From positions 24,111-88,110 of the forward strand of contig JBNFNA010000006.1 in NCBI GenBank assembly GCA_049941595.1: a stretch of 64,000 nucleotides of DNA. The letters run 5' to 3'. Every line of letters starts with the position of its first letter. The first letter of the stretch is position 1. Positions 34,200-43,048 of this stretch are shown here, piece after piece. The translations under genes were made by a program, and so were the position numbers. The notes below the pieces were generated by a model. That model was given only the letters and a program-made list of their open reading frames with translations, was not told the origin of the DNA and made no database searches. Source of the DNA: Pasteurella sp049941595 (lineage in GTDB: Bacteria > Pseudomonadota > Gammaproteobacteria > Enterobacterales > Pasteurellaceae).

Positions 34200-35120
34200 T
34201 TATTTACATCTCGGTTTCATATCGTAGAAGTAAAGCTCGTTAATTTCTCGATCGTAACAAGGGTAGAAGCCTTTTGGCATACCCAATACAATTTGTTTTC
34301 CGCGATTGGAGTGAATGATCATTTGTTTGGTTTTTGGATTCACCACTAAACCTTCAATTTCGCCATAATCTTTTACTTCATCTAACGTGCGCTCTAATAC
34401 CACACGACCTTGATTGTGTTTATCAGAAATTTCTACGCGATAAAGATGATCGTGTTCTTTTTCATCTGCGGTGCCGTCATCTGCTGTCAGATACAATCTA
34501 CCTTCATAAGCAAAGACACCTTGAATCCATTGTGGGACTGGTTGTAAATGCACTTTGCGTTTGTATTTGCCAGTGTCGAGATCATATTCATACAAATATC
34601 GACCGCTCTCTTCACCCACCCAAGATGCCATCCAAATACTTTTATTAACGGTATCAACGGTAATACCTGAAACCTCTACTTGTCCTGAATCAGGGTTGAA
34701 GTCAAAAGCACGTTTTAAGGCTAGGGTATCTGCATCGTGAATAGCAATTTGAATATTGGTGCCTACACCATCGGCAAACCATTCTGATGATACATACAAT
34801 TCATTGTTGTAAATGTCGATATCGCCAATGTGGTTAGCTTCTTTTTTATAGCCAACGAAGGGCGTTTTGTTTTCAGAAATCAGCTTGCCGTCCATATCGT
34901 ATTTGGCGAGCGTGGTGCTGCCTGATACATAAAGGAATTTTCCATCGGTGGTAATACCTTGGCGACCATTCACTTCCATTACTTTATTTAAAGTATATTC
35001 ATACTGTGGCAAGGCGGTTTTATGCGGAAGTTGGCAAGAATCGGTTGCTTGTGCCGCTTGAGATAAACCCATTGTGAGTGTCAGGATAGATAAAGAAAAT
35101 GTGAGTTTGCTTAATTTCAT
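34200..35120 (-). CDS. Secreted propeller-like protein of unknown function in the glpT-glpQ operon
   Basis: I do not recognise a named gene. From the ATG at 35120 (MKLSKLTFSLSILTLTMGLSQ, with AAGGAG upstream) the product is 306 residues with a Sec signal ending near AQA/T and no lipobox. The rest has repeated strand-turn blocks of about 45 residues (DGKFLYVSGSTTLAKYD, NNELYVSSEW, NKSIWMASWVGEESGRYLYEYD, EGRLYLTADD, EVKDYGEIEGLVV), as in beta-propeller or esterase-like folds. Cysteines lie near the mature N-terminus and in the C-terminal region (FYPCYDRE, KPRCK). Its place between glpT and glpQ suggests a periplasmic role in glycerophosphodiester use, by inference only. Confidence 0.8.
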   Translation of the reverse strand: MKLSKLTFSLSILTLTMGLSQAAQATDSCQLPHKTALPQYEYTLNKVMEVNGRQGITTDGKFLYVSGSTTLAKYDMDGKLISENKTPFVGYKKEANHIGDIDIYNNELYVSSEWFADGVGTNIQIAIHDADTLALKRAFDFNPDSGQVEVSGITVDTVNKSIWMASWVGEESGRYLYEYDLDTGKYKRKVHLQPVPQWIQGVFAYEGRLYLTADDGTADEKEHDHLYRVEISDKHNQGRVVLERTLDEVKDYGEIEGLVVNPKTKQMIIHSNRGKQIVLGMPKGFYPCYDREINELYFYDMKPRCK

Positions 35121-35172
35121 AAAGTAAGTCTCCTTCAAAATATCCATTGGTGGAAAATTGTTTGATTCAATA

Positions 35173-35207
35173 AAAAAGGAAGATTGCGTTTGCATATCTT
35201 CCTTTTT
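35173..35207 (-). terminator. Hairpin after glpT
   Basis: A perfect 12-base stem AAAAAGGAAGAT/ATCTTCCTTTTT (35173-35184 with 35196-35207) has an 11-base loop, and its 3' arm on the minus strand ends in Ts. It lies between glpT and the propeller gene and probably limits read-through within the operon. Confidence 0.75.
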
Positions 35208-35217
35208 ATTGGATTAA

Positions 35218-36663
35218 TTATTTACCGTAGTGATCTTCAAGTTTGGCTTTATGCTTACTTTCTTCAATCATAGTGATAAACATTAATAGGATTGCTAATA
35301 CACCACCAGCGATCATCACATAGAAGCCGCCGTCCCAGCCGTAGTATTCTGCTGCCCAACCTACAACCGCAGATGCTGATACTGTACCACCTAAGTAACC
35401 GAATAAACCGGTGAAGCCTGCTGATGTACCTGCTGCTTTTTTCGGTGCAAGTTCAAGAGCGTGTAAACCAATAAGCATTACAGGGCCATAGATTAAGAAA
35501 CCGATTGTTGTCATTAGGATGAAGTCTATTAATTGATATGGGTTTTCATACCAAGCGTGGCCTGCATATTGTGCTAATTCGTGTTCTGGTGTTGCTGGGT
35601 TTAACCATAATGCAATTACTGCTGCTGTGGTTAAAATCATAAAGATGAAGCCTGTTAAACCGCGTTTACCTTTGAACACGTGGTCTGATACCCAACCACA
35701 TAATAATGTACCTGGAATCGCCGCTAATTCATAAATAGTATATGCCCAAGCTGTACCTTTGATGTTGAAGTGTTTTACTTCACCTAAATACACTGGTGAC
35801 CATTTCAATACACCGTAGCGAATTAAGTATACGAATACGTTAGCGATTGCGATGTACCATAATAATTTGTTTTTCAATACATAAGTCACGAAGATTTCTT
35901 TTGTTGTTAAATCGTGCTCGTATGTTTTTTCATTATAGTCATCTGGATAGTCGTTACGCCATTTTTCAATTGGTGGTAAACCGCAAGATTGTGGTGTATC
36001 TTTCATCACAAAATAGATAGGAATTGCAGCGATCATTGCAGCGATACCTGGATAGTAAAGTGCTTGTTGCCATACATCTTTTGCTGTTGCTTCAACACCG
36101 TGAGTACTGAAGTAGATTGCACTTGCAAGTAACACCATCGCACCTGGAACCATCCCCCCTAAGTTGTGAGCCGTATTCCAAATAGACACGATAGAACCAC
36201 GTTCAGATTTAGACCACCAGTGAACCATTGTACGACCACACGGAGGCCAACCCATACCTTGGAACCAACCGTTTAAGAAGATCAGCACGAACATCACCGC
36301 AATGCCTGATGTTGCCCAAGGCATTAAGCCCATCATTGTCATACATAAACCAGAAAGTAAAAGACCGAAAGGTAAGAATACTTTTGGATTTGAGCGGTCA
36401 GAAATTGACGCCATAAAGAATTTTGATAAGCCGTATGCTAAGCCGGCACCTGTACCGATAATACCAAGTTCAGCTTTGTTATACATACCAGCTTCGATCA
36501 AACCTTTTTGTGCTAAATCGAAGTTAGCACGCACAAAGTAATAAGCTGCGTAACCAAAAAAGATCCCTGCGAATACTTGCCAACGCAAGAAACGATATCT
36601 GGCATCTATTTTGTCCGCTGGAAGCTCTGCAATATGCGGAGCAGGTTTAAATGGACCAAACAT
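35218..36663 (-). CDS. glpT: Glycerol-3-phosphate:phosphate antiporter GlpT
   Basis: A major-facilitator inner-membrane antiporter that imports sn-glycerol-3-phosphate in exchange for phosphate. It is 481 residues long from the ATG at 36663 (MFGPFKPAPHIAELP), which has GGAG upstream and matches the family start; an upstream TTG at 36675 is less likely. About twelve hydrophobic segments are present. Family landmarks include GWFQGMGWPPCGRTMVHWWS, MKDTPQSCGLPPIEKWRNDYPDDYNE and LIGLHALELAPKKAAGTSAGFTGLFGYLGG. It is divergent from glpABC across a CRP-rich control region and leads the glpT-propeller-glpQ operon. Confidence 0.97.
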   Translation of the reverse strand: MFGPFKPAPHIAELPADKIDARYRFLRWQVFAGIFFGYAAYYFVRANFDLAQKGLIEAGMYNKAELGIIGTGAGLAYGLSKFFMASISDRSNPKVFLPFGLLLSGLCMTMMGLMPWATSGIAVMFVLIFLNGWFQGMGWPPCGRTMVHWWSKSERGSIVSIWNTAHNLGGMVPGAMVLLASAIYFSTHGVEATAKDVWQQALYYPGIAAMIAAIPIYFVMKDTPQSCGLPPIEKWRNDYPDDYNEKTYEHDLTTKEIFVTYVLKNKLLWYIAIANVFVYLIRYGVLKWSPVYLGEVKHFNIKGTAWAYTIYELAAIPGTLLCGWVSDHVFKGKRGLTGFIFMILTTAAVIALWLNPATPEHELAQYAGHAWYENPYQLIDFILMTTIGFLIYGPVMLIGLHALELAPKKAAGTSAGFTGLFGYLGGTVSASAVVGWAAEYYGWDGGFYVMIAGGVLAILLMFITMIEESKHKAKLEDHYGK

Positions 36664-36789
36664 ACAATTCTCCAATAGTGTTTTTTAATAGGATTTCTAA
36701 AACTTTTTTTATCACAACATTCTTTTTACAAGAATCTCACACTGATAATAAGGGAAAAGAAAAAACTGAAAAGGGGAATTGTGTTAATT

Positions 36790-36805
36790 TGTGAGTGATT
36801 TCACA
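36790..36805. promoter_or_regulatory. CRP site 1, glpT-glpA
   Basis: TGTGA-GTGATT-TCACA is a perfect match to the CRP palindrome TGTGA-N6-TCACA. It is centred at 36797.5, closer to glpT than site 2. Confidence 0.88.
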
Positions 36806-36842
36806 AAAAATCTCGTTCACTTGCATTATTTAGAAAATAAAT

Positions 36843-36858
36843 TGTGACGTTTATCACA
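36843..36858. promoter_or_regulatory. CRP site 2, glpT-glpA
   Basis: TGTGA-CGTTTA-TCACA is a second perfect CRP palindrome, centred at 36850.5, 53 bases (about five helical turns) from site 1, on the glpA side. Confidence 0.88.
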
Positions 36859-36874
36859 AATAAACTTTCTTTTT

Positions 36875-36894
36875 CAATCAAATGATTGTTTGAT
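36875..36894. promoter_or_regulatory. Overlapping inverted repeats upstream of glpA, candidate GlpR operator
   Basis: ATCAAA-N6-TTTGAT (36877-36894) overlaps CAATCA-N2-TGATTG (36875-36888). It lies 71 bases before the glpA start, in the -10/-35 zone. GlpR is encoded about 4 kb away. The match to the E. coli GlpR consensus is only partial. Confidence 0.4.
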
Positions 36895-36964
36895 AATGCG
36901 TGTTTAGCCTAAAATGACATCAGAAGTATCATTTTATTGAGCATTTTACTTATGTGGGAGAGGA

Positions 36965-38659
36965 ATGATGAAGATATCACCTCAAATGTATAAAAATACC
37001 CCTGATAATACACCTATTAGCACAGACGTGATTATCATTGGTGGTGGCGCAACTGGCGCTGGTATTGCTCGAGATTGCGCATTACGCGGAATAAATTGTG
37101 TTTTGTTGGAGAGAAGGGATATTGCGACTGGTGCTACAGGTAGAAACCACGGCTTATTACACAGTGGTGCACGTTATGCAGTAAATGACCCTGAGTCCGC
37201 AAAAGAATGTATTGAAGAGAACAAAATTCTACGTCAAATTGCCCGTCATTGTGTCGATGAAACTGAAGGTTTGTTTATCACCTTACCTGAAGATGACCTC
37301 GCTTATCAGAAAAGATTCATTGAAAGCTGTACCGTTGCTGGTATTGAAACCGTGGCGATTGATCCTGACCTCGCAAAACATATGGAACCATCAGTCAACC
37401 CAGCCTTAATCGGTGCAGTTGTTGTGCCAGATGGCTCAATTGACCCTTTCCGTTTAACCGCCTCTAATATGCTCGATGCCACAGAAAATGGCGCACGTGT
37501 TTTTACTTATTGTGAAGTCACTAATTTAATTCGTGAAGGTGGTCGTGTCATTGGCGTGAGCGTTTACGATCATAAATACAAAATTCAACGCCAATTTTTC
37601 GCACCTGTTGTTGTGAACGCAGGTGGGATTTGGGGGCAGGGCATTGCAGAATACGCAGATTTAAAAATTCGTATGTTCCCAGCCAAAGGCGCACTATTAG
37701 TAATGGGTCACCGTATTAACAAAATGGTGATTAACCGTTGTCGTAAACCTGCCGATGCCGATATTTTGGTTCCTGGCGATACTATTTGCGTGATTGGAAC
37801 AACCTCAAGTCGTATTCCTTACGACCAAATTGACAATATGGTGGTCACCCCTGAAGAAGTGGATATTTTATTCCGTGAGGGGGAAAAACTTGCTCCATCA
37901 TTACGCCATACTCGTGTATTACGTGCTTATGCAGGTGTTCGCCCACTAGTCGCAACTGATGATGATCCATCTGGGCGTAACGTAAGCCGTGGTATCGTCT
38001 TACTCGACCACGCTGAACGTGATGGCTTAGATGGCTTTATCACGATTACTGGCGGTAAATTAATGACTTACCGTTTAATGGCTGAATGGGCGACCGATTT
38101 AGTTTGTAAAAAATTAAATAAAACTGCGGAATGTATTACTGCAAAACAACCTTTACCAGGCTCCAATGAAAGCCGTTTAGAAACCAATAAACGGGTAATT
38201 TCATTGCCTAGTACCATTCGTTACTCTGCAGTTTATCGCCACGGTTCACGAGCAACCCGTTTATTACAAACAGAACGTTTAGACCGCACTTTAGTCTGTG
38301 AATGTGAAGCAGTGACAGCGGGTGAAGTTCGCTATGCCGTAGATGAATTAAGCGTCAATAATTTAGTTGATTTACGTCGTCGCACACGTGTGGGAATGGG
38401 CACCTGTCAGGCTGAACTTTGTGCTTGTCGTGCAGCAGGCTTAATGTCACGTTTTGGCGTAGCGACACCTCGTCAATCCACCACCCAATTATCTTCATTT
38501 ATGGAAGAACGTTGGCGAGGCATCGAGCCGATCGCTTGGGGAGAGGCTATTCGTGAAGCTGATTTTACCTCTTGGGTCTATTACAGCTTACTTGGCTTAA
38601 ATGATGTGAAACCGCTTGAACAACAAGCTCAGCAAGGGACAGATGACAATGAATTTTGA
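36965..38659 (+). CDS. glpA: Anaerobic glycerol-3-phosphate dehydrogenase subunit A, GlpA
   Basis: The FAD-containing catalytic subunit of the membrane-associated GlpABC enzyme, which oxidises glycerol-3-phosphate to dihydroxyacetone phosphate during anaerobic respiration. It is 564 residues long. The dinucleotide motif DVIIIGGGATGAGIARDCALRG is near 26-47 and GATGRNHGLLHSGARYAV is conserved. The C-terminal BFD-like region has the cysteines of CECEAVTAG and GMGTCQAELCAC, which can hold a 2Fe-2S cluster. Two ATGs in tandem (36965 and 36968) follow GAGAGG; either may start. The 3' end overlaps the glpB start by 11 bases. Confidence 0.97.
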   Translation: MMKISPQMYKNTPDNTPISTDVIIIGGGATGAGIARDCALRGINCVLLERRDIATGATGRNHGLLHSGARYAVNDPESAKECIEENKILRQIARHCVDETEGLFITLPEDDLAYQKRFIESCTVAGIETVAIDPDLAKHMEPSVNPALIGAVVVPDGSIDPFRLTASNMLDATENGARVFTYCEVTNLIREGGRVIGVSVYDHKYKIQRQFFAPVVVNAGGIWGQGIAEYADLKIRMFPAKGALLVMGHRINKMVINRCRKPADADILVPGDTICVIGTTSSRIPYDQIDNMVVTPEEVDILFREGEKLAPSLRHTRVLRAYAGVRPLVATDDDPSGRNVSRGIVLLDHAERDGLDGFITITGGKLMTYRLMAEWATDLVCKKLNKTAECITAKQPLPGSNESRLETNKRVISLPSTIRYSAVYRHGSRATRLLQTERLDRTLVCECEAVTAGEVRYAVDELSVNNLVDLRRRTRVGMGTCQAELCACRAAGLMSRFGVATPRQSTTQLSSFMEERWRGIEPIAWGEAIREADFTSWVYYSLLGLNDVKPLEQQAQQGTDDNEF

Positions 38660-39935
38660 TGTAATCATTATTGGTGGTGGTCTTGCCGGTTTAACCTGCG
38701 GGATCGCACTACAAGAACAAGGTAAACGTTGTGCAATTATCAATAACGGTCAAGCTGCAATTGATTTTTCTTCGGGTTCATTGGATTTATTAGGTCAGTT
38801 ACCGAATGGCGATCGAATTGATAATTTTGAGCAAAATTACACCGCACTTTTAGCACAAGCCCCACAGCATCCTTACTGCTTAGTGGGCAAAGACAAAGTG
38901 TTGGAAAAAGCGAAAGTGTTTGAACAATTAGCACAAAAATTAAATCTTTCTTTAGTGGGTAGCCAAGCGGAAGGCAACCATTTTCGTGTCACGCCATTAG
39001 GCAGTTTACGCCCAACCTGGCTTTCACCAAATAGTGTGCCAACAGTGACAGGCAATACCCCTTTCCCTTATAAAAAAATTGCTGTGTTAGGGATTGAAGG
39101 TTATCACGATTTCCAACCGCAATTATTAGCAGACAACTTGGTACAACAAGCACAATTTGCGCATTGTGAAGTGACCACAGGTTATTTGAGTATTCCTGAA
39201 CTTGATCACTTACGCCAAAACTCAAGAGAATTTCGCAGTGTAAATATTGCACAATTGCTTGAACATAAACTGGCATTTAGCGATTTAATTGCAGAAATCA
39301 AAGAAGCAGCAAAAGAGGCAGAAGCAGTATTTTTACCCGCTTGTTTTGGTTTAGAAACGCAAGAATTTTTCACCGCACTTAAACAAGCCACAAAATTAGA
39401 ATTGTTTGAATTGCCAACCTTACCGCCATCTTTACTCGGTATGCGTCAGCACAAACAATTAACAGCCCATTTCAAAGCCCTTGGCGGGTTTATGATGAAC
39501 GGCGACAAAGTGATTGCTGCAGATGTGGAAAACCAGCAAGTCAGTCAAGTTTATACACAACTTCACCAAGAAGTGCCGATTAAAGCGAAACACGTGGTGC
39601 TTGCGAGCGGTAGCTTCTTTAGTAAAGGTTTAGTAGCAGAATTTGAGAAAATTTATGAACCTATTTTTAATGTAGATATGTGTGAAACTGGTTCGTTTAA
39701 AGCAAATGATCGTATGACTTGGACCCACTCTCGTTTCTCTGCACCGCAACCTTATCACTCAACGGGTGTGGTAATTGACGGTCGTTGCAGAGCGCAAAAG
39801 AGCGGTCAATTTTTTGAAAATTTATATGCCATTGGCAATATTGTGGGCGGGTTCAATGGCATTGAACTCGGTTGCGGATCTGGTGTAGCTATCGTTACTG
39901 CATTAGTTGCCGCAGAACAGATTGGAGGTGAATAA
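38649..39935 (+). CDS. glpB: Anaerobic glycerol-3-phosphate dehydrogenase subunit B, GlpB
   Basis: A flavoprotein subunit that transfers electrons from GlpA to GlpC. It is 428 residues long from ATG 38649 (MNFDVIIIGGGLAGLTCGIALQEQG), which matches the GlpB start of H. influenzae and lies 9 bases after AAGGGA. A slightly earlier ATG at 38643 is possible. Conserved parts are AVLGIEGYHDFQPQLLADNL, FLPACFGLE, LASGSFFSKGL and the C-terminal GGFNGIELGCGSGVAIVTALVAA. Uptake signals occur inside. It overlaps both neighbours (glpA by 11 bases and glpC by one), typical of coupled translation. Confidence 0.96.
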   Translation: MNFDVIIIGGGLAGLTCGIALQEQGKRCAIINNGQAAIDFSSGSLDLLGQLPNGDRIDNFEQNYTALLAQAPQHPYCLVGKDKVLEKAKVFEQLAQKLNLSLVGSQAEGNHFRVTPLGSLRPTWLSPNSVPTVTGNTPFPYKKIAVLGIEGYHDFQPQLLADNLVQQAQFAHCEVTTGYLSIPELDHLRQNSREFRSVNIAQLLEHKLAFSDLIAEIKEAAKEAEAVFLPACFGLETQEFFTALKQATKLELFELPTLPPSLLGMRQHKQLTAHFKALGGFMMNGDKVIAADVENQQVSQVYTQLHQEVPIKAKHVVLASGSFFSKGLVAEFEKIYEPIFNVDMCETGSFKANDRMTWTHSRFSAPQPYHSTGVVIDGRCRAQKSGQFFENLYAIGNIVGGFNGIELGCGSGVAIVTALVAAEQIGGE

Positions 39936-41206
39936 TGAATCTTCAACAGTTAGTGGAAAGCGCAAAACAAAATATGGCTGCGCCAATGACTCATCATCAC
40001 GTTGATGAAAGTTTCGAAAGCTGTATTAAATGTACCGCTTGTACTGCGGTTTGCCCAGTTTCTCGTCAAAATCCATTTTATCCAGGGCCAAAACAAGCGG
40101 GTCCTGACGGTGAGCGTTTACGTTTAAAAAGTGCGGAGCTTTATGATGAAGCCCTTAAATATTGTACCAACTGTAAACGTTGTGAAGTGGCTTGTCCTTC
40201 TGATGTAAAAATTGGCGATTTGATTGTGCGTGCGCGCAATAATCACCTTGAACGTCAAAATAAACCATTAATGCATAAATTGCGTGATGCTGTGTTAAGT
40301 AATACAGACATTATGGGCAAAATGAATACGCCATTTGCTCCGATTGTGAATACCATTACTGGTTTGAAAGCCACTCGCTTTTTATTAGAAAAAACCTTAA
40401 ATGTGAGTAAACACCGTACGTTACCAAAATATTCTTTTGGGTCGTTCCGCAGTTGGTATTTGAAAAAAGCCGCAGAAGCACAAGCATTATATAAAGAAAA
40501 AGTGGCGTATTATCACGGTTGTTATGTGAATTATAACAATCCACAATTAGGCAAAGACCTGATTAAAGTGTTCAATGCGCTGAACATTGGAGTAATGCTG
40601 TTAGAAAAAGAAAAATGCTGTGGCTTGCCTTTATCGGTGAATGGTTTCCCTGAACGTGCCAAAAAACAAGCGCAATTTAACCTCAAATATTTAGGTAAAA
40701 CTATTGATGAGCGTGGTTTAGAAGTGGTTGGTACGTCATCAAGTTGTACAATGAACTTACGCGATGAATACCATCATATTTTGGGTATGGATAACCAAAA
40801 AGTGCGTCCACACATTCATATTGTGACACGTTATCTGTATAAATTAATGCAAGAAGGGCGTTATTTCCCATTCAAAGAATTGCCGTTACGCATAGCTTAT
40901 CATACAGCGTGCCACGTGGAAAAAGCAGGTTGGGCGCCTTACACTTTAGATGTGTTAAAACAAATTCCAGGTATTGAAGTGGTTGTATTGCCATCACAAT
41001 GTTGTGGTATTGCGGGAACTTACGGGTTTAAATCTGAAAACTATGATGTTGCGCAAGCTATCGGGAACCCATTATTCCGTCACATTAATGAGGGTGGTTT
41101 TGATTATGTGGTGTCAGAATGTGAAACCTGTAAATGGCAGATTGATATGTCAACCAATTTGACTTGTTTACATCCAATCACATTATTAGCAATGGCGTTT
41201 GAATAA
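39935..41206 (+). CDS. glpC: Anaerobic glycerol-3-phosphate dehydrogenase subunit C, GlpC
   Basis: The iron-sulfur and membrane-anchor subunit that passes electrons to menaquinone. It is 423 residues long. Two 4Fe-4S motifs, CIKCTACTAVCP (near 31) and CTNCKRCEVACP (near 76), are followed by two CCG (heterodisulfide-reductase-like) domains with KCCGLPL and QCCGIAGTYG, each preceded by a GCY or ACH motif. The ATG shares its A with the glpB stop. It ends at a bidirectional terminator shared with convergent glpR. Confidence 0.97.
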   Translation: MNLQQLVESAKQNMAAPMTHHHVDESFESCIKCTACTAVCPVSRQNPFYPGPKQAGPDGERLRLKSAELYDEALKYCTNCKRCEVACPSDVKIGDLIVRARNNHLERQNKPLMHKLRDAVLSNTDIMGKMNTPFAPIVNTITGLKATRFLLEKTLNVSKHRTLPKYSFGSFRSWYLKKAAEAQALYKEKVAYYHGCYVNYNNPQLGKDLIKVFNALNIGVMLLEKEKCCGLPLSVNGFPERAKKQAQFNLKYLGKTIDERGLEVVGTSSSCTMNLRDEYHHILGMDNQKVRPHIHIVTRYLYKLMQEGRYFPFKELPLRIAYHTACHVEKAGWAPYTLDVLKQIPGIEVVVLPSQCCGIAGTYGFKSENYDVAQAIGNPLFRHINEGGFDYVVSECETCKWQIDMSTNLTCLHPITLLAMAFE

Positions 41207-41223
41207 TCAGACAAACACTGTAA

Positions 41224-41251
41224 AAAAGGGTGGAAAATAATCCACCCTTTT
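41224..41251. terminator. Bidirectional terminator between glpC and glpR
   Basis: A perfect 11-base stem AAAAGGGTGGA/TCCACCCTTTT (41224-41234 with 41241-41251) has a 6-base loop, with Ts continuing on the plus strand and As before it for the minus strand. Confidence 0.93.
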
Positions 41252-41261
41252 CTTTTGAATG

Positions 41262-42020
41262 TTATTCACAAACGTGGAGCTTCACGTGGTTTGCTTTTAA
41301 AATTTCTAAGATAGGCTCTGGCGGTAATGAATCAGTAAATACGTGATTAACATCACTGATAGGCCCTAAACGTACCATTGCTCTGCGAGTAAATTTTGAG
41401 TGATCGGTTACCAAAAATGTTTCTCTTGAGCTTTCAATAATCGCACGTTTTACCTGAACTTCGTGATAATCATAATCTAACAATGATCCATCTAAATCGA
41501 TGCTACTAATACCTAAAATCCCGAAATCTAAACGGAATTGCGAAATAAATGCCACTGTTGCTTCACCAATAATACCGCCATCTTGACGTAATGATCCTCC
41601 CGCCAAAATAATATCGAAAGTTTCATTCTGCATTAAAATGTAAGCTGCATTAATATTATTGGTCACAATACGCAGTTTCTGGTGGTTAAGCAATGCGCTC
41701 GCCACCGCTTCAGGTGTTGTGCCAATATCAATAAACAAGGATGCACCATTGGGGATTTGATGAGCGACTTGTTGAGCAATCGTATTTTTTCCTTTTAAAA
41801 AGAAGTTCTTACGATCAACATAATCACTATTTTCAGCTGTGGAAGGTGAAGCAGCACCACCGTGATGGCGACGAATCAGGTTTTTTTCTGCAAGTTCGTT
41901 CAAATCTCGACGAATTGTCGGTGGGCTAACATCCAGTAATGTGACTAACTCATCGGTACTGATATAACCCTTTTGAAGCACTAGATTGATAATTTTTTGA
42001 TGACGAATAGATTGTTTCAT
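41262..42020 (-). CDS. glpR: Glycerol-3-phosphate regulon repressor GlpR (DeoR family)
   Basis: A DeoR-family repressor released from DNA by glycerol-3-phosphate. It is 252 residues long, the same as E. coli GlpR, with an N-terminal winged helix (GYISTDELVTLLDVSPPTIRRDLNELAEKNLIRRHHGGA). The sugar-phosphate-binding domain has IPNGASLFIDIGTTPEAVA, IVTNNINAAYILM, ILAGGSLRQDGGIIGEATV and the DYHEV segment. It is encoded just beyond glpABC, so the regulator lies within its own regulon block, and it probably acts at the glpT-glpA and glpF promoters. Confidence 0.93.
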   Translation of the reverse strand: MKQSIRHQKIINLVLQKGYISTDELVTLLDVSPPTIRRDLNELAEKNLIRRHHGGAASPSTAENSDYVDRKNFFLKGKNTIAQQVAHQIPNGASLFIDIGTTPEAVASALLNHQKLRIVTNNINAAYILMQNETFDIILAGGSLRQDGGIIGEATVAFISQFRLDFGILGISSIDLDGSLLDYDYHEVQVKRAIIESSRETFLVTDHSKFTRRAMVRLGPISDVNHVFTDSLPPEPILEILKANHVKLHVCE

Positions 42021-42109
42021 TTTATTTTCTTTCGCTTACGTGAAATGCAATCACATTTTATTGCATTTTTTTACCGAGATCATCAAAGTGCGGTAAATTT
42101 TTCAACAAT

Positions 42110-42946
42110 TTACCACGAAAAATTAATCGCTGTGTTATACGTCAAACGACTGTTTGGGCTAAATGCCACACCAGCACGTGTTGCTACGTGCTGATTAAAA
42201 CGGTATCCCATACCCACAGCTAATGCCATATTTGTATGATATCCGCCTAATGCCGCCGTTAAATTCATCTTATTTTTCTCATCTGGCTGGAATAATCCAC
42301 TTAATGCCGCTTGGGTGGCTAAGCCTGCGTTGAGTTTTTTATCCAAAGAGGCAACTTCGGTTTTTAGTGCATTAATTTTTTGATCAATATGCTTAATAAG
42401 GTCTAAATTGCCCGCATACATCAAATTATCTGCACTCATCGGGCGTAATGTCACCGGCATAATTTGAGGTTCAGAAGGGATTGTCGGAGTTGAAAGCATT
42501 GATAATTGCTCGACAGTATAAACTGACATTTCTTTGATATTTTCACTATTTTCTTGAATTTTAACTTCATTATTAGAAATTTTAGAAGCAAAATTATTTA
42601 ATGCAGTTTCTACACCTTCCATACTGTCTGCAGTATCTACTGCAATATTTTCAACTTTCTTCGTAAGAAGATATAAGTTGTGTATTAAATCTTTTGTATG
42701 TTCGGCAATTAAGTCGATTTTCTCTTTGTCTTTATATTGATCAATATGCACTAATTCACCATAAATTGAGGGTTTATTGATCGCACCATAAGCCTCACAA
42801 TGCTTCAAGATTTTACAAGAGTTATCATAAGCAATTGGATCGGTATAAACGAGATTGTGATGTTCAGGAAAATCTGTCGGTGCAGCGATTAAAGATGAAG
42901 TGGAAAAGAAAAGAGAATAAAAAAGGATTGTTTTTGAAAATTTCAT
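42110..42946 (-). CDS. Very short YadA-type trimeric autotransporter-like protein
   Basis: A 278-residue protein with a signal peptide (MKFSKTILFYSLFFSTSSLIAA) and a C-terminal YadA anchor. The heptad-like linker DQKINALKTEVASLDKKLNAGLATQAAL leads into the four-strand barrel part (GGYHTNMALAVGMGYRFNQHVATRAGVAFSP...) ending in aromatic W. The passenger (about residues 23-190) is small, with coiled-coil segments around 60-135 and one Cys pair (NSCKILKHC); no YadA head repeats are visible. It is probably an outer-membrane trimer. The start at 42946 is chosen for the signal peptide; an ATG at 42979 is possible. An uptake signal lies 16 bases downstream. Confidence 0.85.
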   Translation of the reverse strand: MKFSKTILFYSLFFSTSSLIAAPTDFPEHHNLVYTDPIAYDNSCKILKHCEAYGAINKPSIYGELVHIDQYKDKEKIDLIAEHTKDLIHNLYLLTKKVENIAVDTADSMEGVETALNNFASKISNNEVKIQENSENIKEMSVYTVEQLSMLSTPTIPSEPQIMPVTLRPMSADNLMYAGNLDLIKHIDQKINALKTEVASLDKKLNAGLATQAALSGLFQPDEKNKMNLTAALGGYHTNMALAVGMGYRFNQHVATRAGVAFSPNSRLTYNTAINFSW

Positions 42947-43048
42947 AAGTAATATTCCATAAGGTAGATAATGCATCACTTGCTGAAACGTTATTATAAC
43001 ATTTTTTCATAAGATTTTATATGGACAGATAACTCAAAAGAGGTATAA

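Larger units (their letters stand above)
36664..36964. other. Divergent glpT-glpABC control region
   Basis: This 301-base gap has no gene. It contains two perfect CRP palindromes, a further inverted repeat close to glpA, and the ribosome-binding sites of both genes. It serves as the shared promoter region for import (glpT) and anaerobic oxidation (glpABC) of glycerol-3-phosphate. Confidence 0.85.
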
